Positions 33,302 to 41,503 of a stretch of DNA of 64,000 nucleotides are shown one piece after another. The stretch spans positions 62,001-126,000 of the forward strand of contig CAVXGQ010000006.1 in NCBI GenBank assembly GCA_963761425.1. The letters run 5' to 3'. This DNA is from Bog-793 sp963761425. Its GTDB lineage: Bacteria; Actinomycetota; Acidimicrobiia; Acidimicrobiales; Bog-793. The translations under genes and the position numbers were made by a program. Position 1 is the stretch's first letter. Each line of letters begins with the position of its first letter. Under the pieces are notes generated by a model. It was not told where the DNA came from. It ran no database searches and worked only from the letters and a program-made list of their open reading frames with translations.

Positions 33302-35820
33302 GACTCACCGGAATCCACGTCGACGGCTACGGCTCCCTGGCGAACCTCGACCTCGAGGGGCTCGCGCCGACGCTCTCGGTCGTCTACGGGCTGAACGAAG
33401 CGGGGAAATCCACCCTCCTCGACTTCATCCGGGCGGTGCTCTTCGGTTTCCCGAACCGCCGCAGTCGTCAGAACCAGCGCGCGCCCCTGCGCGGTGGTCG
33501 CCACGGCGGAACACTGCGGCTCCTCGACGAGGACGGTCGACCGTGGGTGATCGAGCGGCATTCGGACCTCCGCGATCCGGTGCTCACCGGTCCCGACGGA
33601 CGTTTCGGCGGCGAGGTGGAGCTGCGCGCCCTCGTTGGCGGGGCCAACGCCGGCCTTTTCCGCTCGATCTTCGCCTTCGGTCTCGACGAACTGACGTCGC
33701 TCGACACGCTCGACGACGACGACGTGCGCGACCTCGTATTCACCGCCGGGGTCCTTGGCGCCGGGCGCTCGGCGACCCGGGCGATGCGCGAGCTCGAGGA
33801 CCGGCAGGCCGGAATTGTGCGTCAACGAAGCCCCGATGCCCGCGCCAACCAGCTGCGCCGCAAGCTCGACGAGGTCGACTCCCTGCTGCGCGAGACGCGC
33901 TCCGCGGCCGAAGGCTACGTGTCCGCACAAGCCGAATACCGGAGACTGTGCACCCAAACGGAAGCCGCCCGGCGTCACCTCGAAGAACTGCGTAACCGAG
34001 GCGGAGAGCTCGACCGGCTGCGCACCTGCTGGCCGATGTGGAATCGGGTTCGCGAATCCGAGGCCGGCCTGGCCGCGCTCGGCCCCCCGGACCAAGCTGC
34101 GGAAAGGATCGTCGAGCGAGCCGCGGAGATTCGAAGTCTCGACGCAGAGCGCTCGGCCCACGCCCTGAGGTTGACGTCGCTCGGTCAACTACGAACTGAG
34201 CTCGACGGGATCGAACGGTCACGGCGCGAGCTCACGGAGAACAACGCACCAGCCTGGCCCGAGTCGGCTCCGCCTAAAGACAAGCCGTACAACACGGACC
34301 GACCGCGCGCGCTGCCCCGAGACGAAGCCGAACTGCGGTCTGCCGAACGGACGGTCCAGTTGCTGCGTGGTCTCATCGGCCAGCGCGATCAACTGCTCGC
34401 CACGCAACGGGAACAGATGACCATGGAGCGGTTCGCGCTCCGGCATTCGCCGGACGCGGCTCGGTCCAAGGTCGCGGTGACGTTGCTCGTCACGGCACTC
34501 CTCGCGTCGATGGCGGTGGCTACGGTCGAGTTTTCGACTCACCACGCCCCGCTCGGAGCCGTCAGTGCCGCGGTCGCCCTGGCGCTTCTCGTGGCCGCGA
34601 CATTTCTCGTCGTCGGAACGCGCTCTCGACCTTCGGTGGCACGACCGGAGGTGCCCGAGGCGAGCCTCACGCCGGTCGACCCGCAACGCCTGGCGACCGA
34701 GATCGCCCGCGTGGCCGATGCGCTTGGCCTCACCCCGGCGCCCGCCCTCGTCGAGGTCGACACCGTCGCCAGCCGTCTCGAGGAGGAACGGGAGGATCGG
34801 CGGCGCACCGACGAGCTCACCAAGCTGGACGGCGCGCACCAGCGGGTGTTCCAGGCGATCGATTCCGAAACGGCCACCATCGAGGCCTTCAAGGAGGCGG
34901 TTCGTTCTACCGCGGAGGCTTGCGGGCTCAGAGCAGCCGACCGGGCGATCGATACCTGTGCCCGGCTCGCGTCAGCCCTCGATAAGGCCGAGGCCGCGGT
35001 CGAAGCTCGTCAGGGCCTCGTCTCCGCGCTCGACCAGGCCAACTCGGACCTCGCCAAAGCCGCCGGTCTCGGTCCGGCGTCAGACCGGTTCCGTGAGGAA
35101 CTCTCCTCCGGCGACCTCGCGTCCTGGGACGCCGAGAGTGAGTCGATCACAGAGCAACTCACTGTCGCCGAACGCGACTTTCAGGGGGCGCGTGACCGCG
35201 AACGCGACCTCGGACAATCCCTCGAGCGTCTCAAGTCCTCGGAGGAGACCGCCGCTCTCGAGGTGACCCGGGCGTCTCTCGCGACCCAACTCGAAGACGC
35301 CCTCGAAGAGTGGGCCGTGCTCGGCCTCGGACACCGCCTCCTCGAGGCGACCTTCGCGCGGTATGAGCGGGAGAAGCAACCCGCGGTGATCGAGCGGGCG
35401 AGCGAGCTGTTCACCGACGTGACCGCCGGCCGCTATCTCCGGCTGGTCGCCCACGAGGACGAGCGCGCCGCCCACCACGGAATCGACGCGATTTCCGCAC
35501 GCGACGAACGGGTCGATTCCGGGTCGCTGAGCCGGGGAACCGCCGAGCAGCTCTACCTTTGCCTGCGGCTCGGACTGGCCGCGACCCACGCCGAACGCAC
35601 CGTGTCCTTGCCGTTTGTGCTCGACGACGTGCTCGTCAACTTCGATCCGGGACGCGCCGCCGCGGTCGCCGGGGCAATCGCGACGTTGGCACGATCGCAC
35701 CAGGTGCTGGCCTTCACCTGCCATCCGCACATCGTCGAGGTCTTCCAACAGGCCGATCCCGACTGCACGCTGATCGAGCTGCCACTCGAAGGCTCGACCG
35801 GCCCGCGGCTCAACTCCTGA
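33298..35820 (+). CDS. yhaN: YhaN-like SMC/ABC-type ATPase
   Basis: An 840-residue ATPase partner of YhaO. Walker A at YGLNEAGKSTLL (about 31-42), a coiled-coil arm of several hundred residues, two hydrophobic segments in the middle (VAVTLLVTALLASMAVATVEF and AVALALLVAATFLVVG near 390-440), then the signature GSLSRGTAEQLYLCLRLGLA and Walker B PFVLDDVLVNFD. The transmembrane pair inside the coiled coil is characteristic of YhaN and would tie the complex to the membrane. GTG 33298 is the start. Probably DNA repair or membrane-linked DNA processing, by family. Confidence 0.85.
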   Translation: MRLTGIHVDGYGSLANLDLEGLAPTLSVVYGLNEAGKSTLLDFIRAVLFGFPNRRSRQNQRAPLRGGRHGGTLRLLDEDGRPWVIERHSDLRDPVLTGPDGRFGGEVELRALVGGANAGLFRSIFAFGLDELTSLDTLDDDDVRDLVFTAGVLGAGRSATRAMRELEDRQAGIVRQRSPDARANQLRRKLDEVDSLLRETRSAAEGYVSAQAEYRRLCTQTEAARRHLEELRNRGGELDRLRTCWPMWNRVRESEAGLAALGPPDQAAERIVERAAEIRSLDAERSAHALRLTSLGQLRTELDGIERSRRELTENNAPAWPESAPPKDKPYNTDRPRALPRDEAELRSAERTVQLLRGLIGQRDQLLATQREQMTMERFALRHSPDAARSKVAVTLLVTALLASMAVATVEFSTHHAPLGAVSAAVALALLVAATFLVVGTRSRPSVARPEVPEASLTPVDPQRLATEIARVADALGLTPAPALVEVDTVASRLEEEREDRRRTDELTKLDGAHQRVFQAIDSETATIEAFKEAVRSTAEACGLRAADRAIDTCARLASALDKAEAAVEARQGLVSALDQANSDLAKAAGLGPASDRFREELSSGDLASWDAESESITEQLTVAERDFQGARDRERDLGQSLERLKSSEETAALEVTRASLATQLEDALEEWAVLGLGHRLLEATFARYEREKQPAVIERASELFTDVTAGRYLRLVAHEDERAAHHGIDAISARDERVDSGSLSRGTAEQLYLCLRLGLAATHAERTVSLPFVLDDVLVNFDPGRAAAVAGAIATLARSHQVLAFTCHPHIVEVFQQADPDCTLIELPLEGSTGPRLNS

Positions 35821-35841
35821 CCATCTCCGGCATCGCCGAGC

Positions 35842-36453
35842 TCAGCGGTCCGAGGTGGCGGCGCGCGCGTACTCCGCCGTCTCGCTCCACCCGCTGACGA
35901 CGGCGATGAAGATGACCAGGGTGAGGATGTGGACCCCGGTGCACCACAGACAGACCTTGCCAACCTCGTAGAGCTCGGCGTAGAGCAGGTAGCAGACGAA
36001 ACCGATCCCGATCGCGGCGACGCCGAGACGGACCGGAGCCACCAGCCGATGGGGTGATCGCCACAAGGCGGGCACCGAGAGCACGATCATCGCCACGAAG
36101 AAGGGAAGCCCGAGGACGGCGACGGGGATGCCGAGAAGCACCGACTCGGCGCTCGTCGTCACGGCGGAACAGCTGATCACCCCGGTGTTCGGACAGGAAA
36201 GCGACACCGCCGTGGTGTAGTGAGCGAGCGTGAGACCGGTCGCGATCCCGAGGCCGGCGATCGAGCATCCGAGCGTCACGAGCATGCGCGCCCTGGCCGG
36301 CGGTCGGCTCGCCAGGTCGCTCTCCGAAGACGCCCTCGGTCGTTGGCGAGGCCGGCGGACGGCCCCCGAGAACCGCCCCCGGCGTGCACGTGGCGGTGGT
36401 GGCGCAGGCGTAGTGACCCGTCGGCCGCGGGCGGCGGTCGGTGGCTTCGGCAC
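35842..36453 (-). CDS. vitamin K epoxide reductase (VKOR) family membrane protein
   Basis: Re-oxidises a thiol-disulfide partner using quinone, driving disulfide bond formation in secreted proteins. The 203-residue protein has a 55-residue Arg/Pro-rich N-terminal tail, then four transmembrane helices. The cysteine pair C87/C95 (SCPNTGVISCS) and the active CLWC motif (C168, C171) are both present. Start GTG 36453 is two bases after the stop of the DUF929/thioredoxin-like gene, so the pair is cotranscribed; they likely form an oxidative folding module. Confidence 0.88.
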   Translation of the reverse strand: MPKPPTAARGRRVTTPAPPPPRARRGRFSGAVRRPRQRPRASSESDLASRPPARARMLVTLGCSIAGLGIATGLTLAHYTTAVSLSCPNTGVISCSAVTTSAESVLLGIPVAVLGLPFFVAMIVLSVPALWRSPHRLVAPVRLGVAAIGIGFVCYLLYAELYEVGKVCLWCTGVHILTLVIFIAVVSGWSETAEYARAATSDR

Positions 36454-36455
36454 GA

Positions 36456-37490
36456 TCAGGAGATCTTCTTCGCCGCCGCGATCACCTTTTCCGCGGCCTT
36501 GACGCCCGGCGTCCTGCAGACGCTCGACGGCTTGCTGCCGTCCGAGCGGCAGATCGCCGCGGTGATGAAGTTCGCCTCAATGACGAACGCCTTGGCGTCG
36601 ATCCCCTGCCCGACGGACGAAGTCGGGTCGGCGATGGCCTTCGCGATCCCCAACATGCCCAGGCCGCCGCCGGCGAGCGCCGAAATCGGCGGGGCGGTGG
36701 CGGAGGGAGCGAGGAAGTCCGGGACACCCGATGAGACGTGCTGGTTGGCGATGTCCAAGAAGGGGATCCCCGCCTCGGAAGAAGCGTTGAACTTTGCCGG
36801 CGTCGAACCGGAGCCGTCGTAGGTCGTGTAGAGCGCGGTGACTTCCTTGGGCGGAACCTGGAGACTGACGTCGTTGCGGTCATCCGTCTCGTAAGGCGAG
36901 AAGACGAGGTACTTACTCTTGTAGCTCGACCCGAGGAAGCTGAACGTCGGGATCGGGGCCACGTCGTACGAGGACGAGGACTGCTTCAGCCCGGTGAAGG
37001 TGCCGAACCGGGCGAGGGCCGCCACCACCGCCCAGCGCTCCAGGGCGCAGTAGGGGCAGTACTCGGCGCCGATGTAGACGACCCGGGGCAGTCCGTTCTC
37101 GGTGAGGGTCGGCTGCTTGGCCGTCTCGACGAAGGGATCCGCCTGTGCGCCCGTCCCGACCGAGTTGTACGTGGAGACCGGGATCTTCGACATCACCGAG
37201 ACCACCGAAGCCGGAACCGGCACCGGGTGGCGGCCTGACGCCACGCCGCCCGAACCGGAGGGGCTGGAGCTGACCAGCTTCACGACGACGAGCACGACGA
37301 CGATCACGACGACGACCCCGACCGCCAGCCAGCTCATCCAGGACGATCCCTGGCGGTGTGAACGCTGGTAACGGCGGTAGGAGCTCGCCGAGCGGGGCGC
37401 CGGCGCCTCCTGGCCTCCGAGACGCCGGGGACCGGAACCGGACGGCTGCGCACCGACCGCGCGACGCGAACGCCGTTTGCGTGAGGCCAT
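36456..37490 (-). CDS. DUF929-family thioredoxin-like membrane-anchored protein
   Basis: A 344-residue protein. A basic cytoplasmic N-terminus (MASRKRRSRRAVGAQ) precedes one transmembrane helix (WLAVGVVVVIVVVLVVVKLV, 54-73). The extracytoplasmic part has a thioredoxin-like active site in VVYIGAEYCPYCALERW (C145-P-Y-C148) and the family features SFLGSSYKSKYLVFSPYE and GIPFLDIANQHVSSG. DUF929 proteins pair with VKOR; here the VKOR gene follows after two bases. Probably the disulfide oxidant partner (DsbA-like), inferred from CPYC and context. Start ATG 37490. Confidence 0.82.
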   Translation of the reverse strand: MASRKRRSRRAVGAQPSGSGPRRLGGQEAPAPRSASSYRRYQRSHRQGSSWMSWLAVGVVVVIVVVLVVVKLVSSSPSGSGGVASGRHPVPVPASVVSVMSKIPVSTYNSVGTGAQADPFVETAKQPTLTENGLPRVVYIGAEYCPYCALERWAVVAALARFGTFTGLKQSSSSYDVAPIPTFSFLGSSYKSKYLVFSPYETDDRNDVSLQVPPKEVTALYTTYDGSGSTPAKFNASSEAGIPFLDIANQHVSSGVPDFLAPSATAPPISALAGGGLGMLGIAKAIADPTSSVGQGIDAKAFVIEANFITAAICRSDGSKPSSVCRTPGVKAAEKVIAAAKKIS

Positions 37491-37595
37491 GTGCCTGGCT
37501 ACTCCCTTGTCGAGACGGTCGGCATACTACCGGGCGGAGTTGAGCCCCACCTTGCGGTCGGCAGTCGGACCCGCTAGCTCGCCGCGGCGTCCACC

Positions 37596-38858
37596 TCAGG
37601 CCTCGCGGTCTTCACCACTTCGAGCACCGAGTTCCCCGAGGGTTCTGCGGATCCGCCCGACGACCTCCTCGGAATGGTTGGCGTCGGCGCCCTTTTGCTC
37701 GACGAGGATCTGCCGATCGGCGGCGGCCTCATCTTCGGCGCCGGCGTCAGCGGCGGCGAGACGGGCCTCGATCCCTTCGGCGACGATCCTCTCCGCCTCG
37801 GTGACGAGGGCTTCGACCATCTCGTCTTCCGGAACGACCCGGACGATCTTGCCCTTGATGAACAGGTGGCCCTTGTGGCGACCGGCAGCGATGCCGAGGT
37901 CGGCGCCACGGGCCTCGCCCGGGCCGTTGACGACGCAACCCATCACGGCGACCTGGAGGGGGATCTTGCGCTCCTCCAGGGCTTTCTGGGCGCGGCGGGC
38001 GACCTCGATGACGTCGATCTCGGTCCGCCCGCACGACGGGCAGGCGATGAGGTCGAGGCCCCGGCGTTCGCGCAACCCGAGCGCCTCGAGGAGCTTGCGG
38101 CCGGCACGGGCCTCCTCGACGGGATCGGCGGTGAGCGAGTAGCGGATGGTGTCCCCGATCCCCTCGCACAGCAGGGTGGCGATACCGGCCGTCGTCTTGA
38201 TGAGCCCCGCGGGGGGCGGTCCCGCCTCGGTCACCCCCAGGTGGAGCGGGTAGTCGAAGGTCTCCGAGGCGAGCCGGTAGGCCGCCACCATGAGCGGCAC
38301 GTTCGACGCCTTCACCGAGATCTTCACGTCCTCGAAGCCCACCTCCGAGAAGTAGGCCAGCTCCATCTGCGCCGATTCCACCAGTGCCTCGGGGGTCGCG
38401 CCGCCGTACTTCTTGTACAGGTCGGGATGGAGCGAACCGGCGTTCACCCCGACGCGGATCGGCACCCCACGGTCGCGGGCCTCGGAAGCGACCAGCTTGA
38501 TCTCCTCGGGCTTACGCAGGTTGCCAGGGTTGAGGCGGAGTCCGTGGACGCCAGCTTCGAGGGCCGCCAGCGCCATCTCCACGTGGAAGTGGATGTCGGC
38601 GATGATGGGCACCGGCGAACGCGGCACGATACGGGCCAGCCCCTCGGCGGCCTCCGGCTCGTTGCAGGTGCACCGCACGATGTCGGCACCCGCCCCGGCG
38701 AGCTCGTAGATCTGTTGCAGCGTCCCTTCCACGTCACCGGTCTTGGTGGTCGTCATCGACTGAACCGACACCGGCGCGCCGTCGCCGATGCGGACCGAGC
38801 CGACCATGATCCGACGGGTCGGCTTCCTCGGGGCCATGTTCAGCGCTGCAATCTCCAC
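37596..38858 (-). CDS. ispG: 4-hydroxy-3-methylbut-2-en-1-yl diphosphate synthase (flavodoxin)
   Basis: Penultimate enzyme of the MEP isoprenoid pathway, a 4Fe-4S protein. The 420-residue sequence has the TIM-barrel N-terminus (VGSVRIGDGAPVSVQSMTTTKT, DIVRCTCNEPEAAEGLA, LRLNPGNLRKPEEIKLV) and the cluster-binding C-terminal part (LIACPSCGRTEIDV, then VAVMGCVVNGPGEARGADLG). It extends about 50 residues past the usual end with an acidic helical tail. Start ATG 38858; ATG at codon 8 is possible. It follows rseP and dxr on the same strand. Confidence 0.95.
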   Translation of the reverse strand: MEIAALNMAPRKPTRRIMVGSVRIGDGAPVSVQSMTTTKTGDVEGTLQQIYELAGAGADIVRCTCNEPEAAEGLARIVPRSPVPIIADIHFHVEMALAALEAGVHGLRLNPGNLRKPEEIKLVASEARDRGVPIRVGVNAGSLHPDLYKKYGGATPEALVESAQMELAYFSEVGFEDVKISVKASNVPLMVAAYRLASETFDYPLHLGVTEAGPPPAGLIKTTAGIATLLCEGIGDTIRYSLTADPVEEARAGRKLLEALGLRERRGLDLIACPSCGRTEIDVIEVARRAQKALEERKIPLQVAVMGCVVNGPGEARGADLGIAAGRHKGHLFIKGKIVRVVPEDEMVEALVTEAERIVAEGIEARLAAADAGAEDEAAADRQILVEQKGADANHSEEVVGRIRRTLGELGARSGEDREA

Positions 38859-38951
38859 GTTCGTCCTTATCGGGTTGGCCGACCGGTCCGCACCGCCAGC
38901 GGCTTCCCCCAGCCTACGGCCGGTCGGGTCGCCGCCCGCCGGCGGCCCTGG

Positions 38952-40292
38952 TCAACCGCCCGGGAGGTGGGGGGGTTGCAGGATGTTGACCCACAGCGCA
39001 CCGAGCCCGATGGCGACGATGAAGATGAGGAAGGCGTAGGCGACGGGCATCATCTTGGTGACGTCGGCGTGATAGGGGCGGCCGCGCCGAGAGCGGATGC
39101 GCTCGTAGATGGCGATCACGACGTGCCCCCCGTCGAGCGGCAGCATCGGGAACAGGTTCACCATCCCGACGAAGACGTTGATCGCCACCAGGATGGAGAG
39201 CAGGTCGGTCACGTTGATCTGCAGGGCCTGAACCGCAACCTCCACCGCCCCGGGGAGCGAGAGGATCTCGCCCGAGCTCGACGATCCCGACGACGAGGAC
39301 CCGGTGGTAGCGGACTTCGACGGCGCGGTGCGGTTGCTCGCCGTGGCGACGTCGTGAGCGAAGGTGCGCAGACCGTGGAGCGAGAAGACCTGGCCGATCC
39401 CCTCGCCGGTCCAGGCGAACTCCCGGCCGAGCACCGTGCCCGCCCGCCCCAGGGCGTCGAGCGGGTTCGTGGTCACGAGCACCTGCCCGCCCAGGTAGAT
39501 CCCGATCACGCCGACCGGTTTCTTGCCGGTTTTTTCCGGAATCAGCTGGCCGCTCGCCGACCGGAGGTCGGCGTGGCGACCGTCGATCGGCCGCACGCGG
39601 AGGGTGACGAGGCGCCCGTCGCGCCGGACGACGAGGCGGAGGTCGGCACCGGTGCGGGTCTCGATGAACGAGATGAACTCCGCCAACGTCCGGAAGTGGT
39701 GTCCGTCGACGGCCACGAGGACGTCCCCGACCCTCACCCCGGCGGACCTGGCGGGGTTCGGCTGGTTGACGAAGGTGAGGAGGCTGGTCACCTCCTTCGC
39801 CGGGACCGCCACCGGCAGGCCGGTGAAGGCGACCATCCCCCAGAGCAGTCCGAAAGCGACGATGAAGTGCATGGCTGAACCGGCCACCGCGACCGACAAC
39901 CGGCGGGGGAAGGTGGCCTGACGGTAGCTGCGGGCCTCGTCGGCCGGATCGACCTCTTCGAGCATGGTCATGCCGACCACCCGGACGTAGCCGCCGGCGG
40001 GAATCGCCTTCACTCCGTACTCGGTCTCGCCCCGACGGATCGACCACAGCCGCGGCCCGAAGCCGAAGAAGTACTCGGTGACCTTCATCCCCGAGAGCTT
40101 CGCGGTGATGAAGTGGCCGAACTCGTGGAGCATCACCATCACGACCAGCGCGGCGACGACGATCAACACGTCGAGACCGTGCAGCACCGCGGCGAGGACG
40201 ATCACCGCCGCGGCGAACGCCACCAGCCGCACCAGCGCGCTCGAACCGGTCGGTTCGGCGTCCGGGGGGGATGTGGCGGGGGAAGCGCTCAC
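38952..40292 (-). CDS. rseP: site-2 zinc metalloprotease RseP/Rip1
   Basis: Intramembrane protease (family M50B) that cleaves membrane proteins such as anti-sigma factors. The 446-residue protein has the zinc motif HEFGH at 56-60, a PDZ domain in the middle (RSAGVRVGDVLVAVDGHHF, TGADLRLVVRRDGRLV), and a C-terminal NLFPMLPLDGGHV motif, with several transmembrane helices. Start is GTG 40292, overlapping the dxr stop by four bases (GTGA). The frame is open far upstream through dxr, but the family N-terminus fixes this start. A Ser/Ala-rich loop (SATTGSSSSGSSSSG) lies before the last motif. Confidence 0.93.
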   Translation of the reverse strand: MSASPATSPPDAEPTGSSALVRLVAFAAAVIVLAAVLHGLDVLIVVAALVVMVMLHEFGHFITAKLSGMKVTEYFFGFGPRLWSIRRGETEYGVKAIPAGGYVRVVGMTMLEEVDPADEARSYRQATFPRRLSVAVAGSAMHFIVAFGLLWGMVAFTGLPVAVPAKEVTSLLTFVNQPNPARSAGVRVGDVLVAVDGHHFRTLAEFISFIETRTGADLRLVVRRDGRLVTLRVRPIDGRHADLRSASGQLIPEKTGKKPVGVIGIYLGGQVLVTTNPLDALGRAGTVLGREFAWTGEGIGQVFSLHGLRTFAHDVATASNRTAPSKSATTGSSSSGSSSSGEILSLPGAVEVAVQALQINVTDLLSILVAINVFVGMVNLFPMLPLDGGHVVIAIYERIRSRRGRPYHADVTKMMPVAYAFLIFIVAIGLGALWVNILQPPHLPGG

Positions 40293-41503
40293 GCGCTCCG
40301 ATTCTGGCGCACGAGGGCCCGTCTCGCGACGACGCGGGCCGCGGCGTCGGCCGCCAGCACGTCCTCGACCACGACGAGCTTGGTCGCCTCGTGGGCCGCG
40401 AGCGTCTCCGCCACGACCTCGCCGATCCCCGTCCAGCGGATCTGTCCGGCGAGGAACGCCCCCACCGCGACCTCGTTGGCCCCGTTCAGCCAGGCCGGCG
40501 CACTTCCCCCGGCGCGCCCAGCCGAAAGGGCGAGGCCGAGACAGACAAAGGTCGCCGGATCCGGCGAGGAAAAGTCCAGCTGCGCGACCTCGCGCCAGTC
40601 GATCCTGCCGTAGGGCAGGCGCCAGCGCTCCGGGTAGGCCAGCGCGTAGCCAATCGGCAGACGCATATCGGGCTGGGAAAGCTGGGCGATCGTCGCGCCG
40701 TCGCAGAACTCGACCATCGAGTGCACGATCGACTGGGGGTGGATCACGACCTCGATGCGGTCGTAACCCACCCCGAACAACTCGTGGGCCTCGATCACCT
40801 CGAGGCCCTTGTTCATGAGCGTCGACGAGTCGACGGTGATCTTCGGGCCCATCTGCCAGGTCGGATGGGCGAGCGCCTCCTCGACGGTGACCGCGGCCAG
40901 CCGGTCGGCCGTCCACCCCCGGAACGGCCCGCCGCTCGCCGTCAAGATGAGCCGGGCCACGTCGGCTGGCGCCTCCGGCGCGCCGGGCTCGCCGAGGGCG
41001 GGGGTGAGGGCGGCCTGGCGTCGTTCGCCGAGGCACTGGTGGATGGCGCAGTGCTCGGAGTCGACCGGGATGATCTCGGCGCCTTCGTGCGCCCGGGCCA
41101 CCTGCACGACCGGTGCCCCGGCGACGAGCGACTCCTTGTTGGCGAGCGCGAGCCGGCGTCCCGAGCGCAGCGCCCGAACGGTCACCTCGAGTCCGGCGAA
41201 GCCCACGACGGCGTTGAGCACCACGTCGCCCAGTTCGCCGAGCGACGCCAGCCCTTCCGGGCCGGCGCGCACCTCGACCCGGCGGGGCACCGCTGCTTCC
41301 AGTTCGGCCGCCAACGCGACCTCCCCGATCGCCACCACCTCCGGGCGGAAGGTGGCGGCCTGGCGCGCCAGGTCGCCGACCGAGCGATGCGCGCCGAGCG
41401 CCACCACCCGAAAGGCGTCGCCGGCCCCCGAGATAACGTCGAGCGCCTGGAGCCCGATCGAGCCGGTCGATCCGACGATGCTGACCGATCGAGGTGACGT
41501 CAT
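40289..41503 (-). CDS. dxr: 1-deoxy-D-xylulose 5-phosphate reductoisomerase
   Basis: First committed step of the MEP pathway, DXP to MEP with NADPH. The 404-residue protein starts MTSPRSVSIVGSTGSIGLQALDV, the NADPH-binding motif; LALANKESLVAGAPVV; the metal and substrate residues in VDSEHCAIHQCLGE and LTASGGPFRGW; and MGPKITVDSSTLMNKGLEVIEAHELFG. Its start overlaps cdsA's end and its stop overlaps rseP's start, so cdsA-dxr-rseP is translationally coupled. Confidence 0.96.
   Translation of the reverse strand: MTSPRSVSIVGSTGSIGLQALDVISGAGDAFRVVALGAHRSVGDLARQAATFRPEVVAIGEVALAAELEAAVPRRVEVRAGPEGLASLGELGDVVLNAVVGFAGLEVTVRALRSGRRLALANKESLVAGAPVVQVARAHEGAEIIPVDSEHCAIHQCLGERRQAALTPALGEPGAPEAPADVARLILTASGGPFRGWTADRLAAVTVEEALAHPTWQMGPKITVDSSTLMNKGLEVIEAHELFGVGYDRIEVVIHPQSIVHSMVEFCDGATIAQLSQPDMRLPIGYALAYPERWRLPYGRIDWREVAQLDFSSPDPATFVCLGLALSAGRAGGSAPAWLNGANEVAVGAFLAGQIRWTGIGEVVAETLAAHEATKLVVVEDVLAADAAARVVARRALVRQNRSA

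Noticed and set aside
37674..39878. 734-codon plus-strand open frame over ispG and rseP
   Set aside because: Covers two well-identified genes on the other strand and has only compositional bias.
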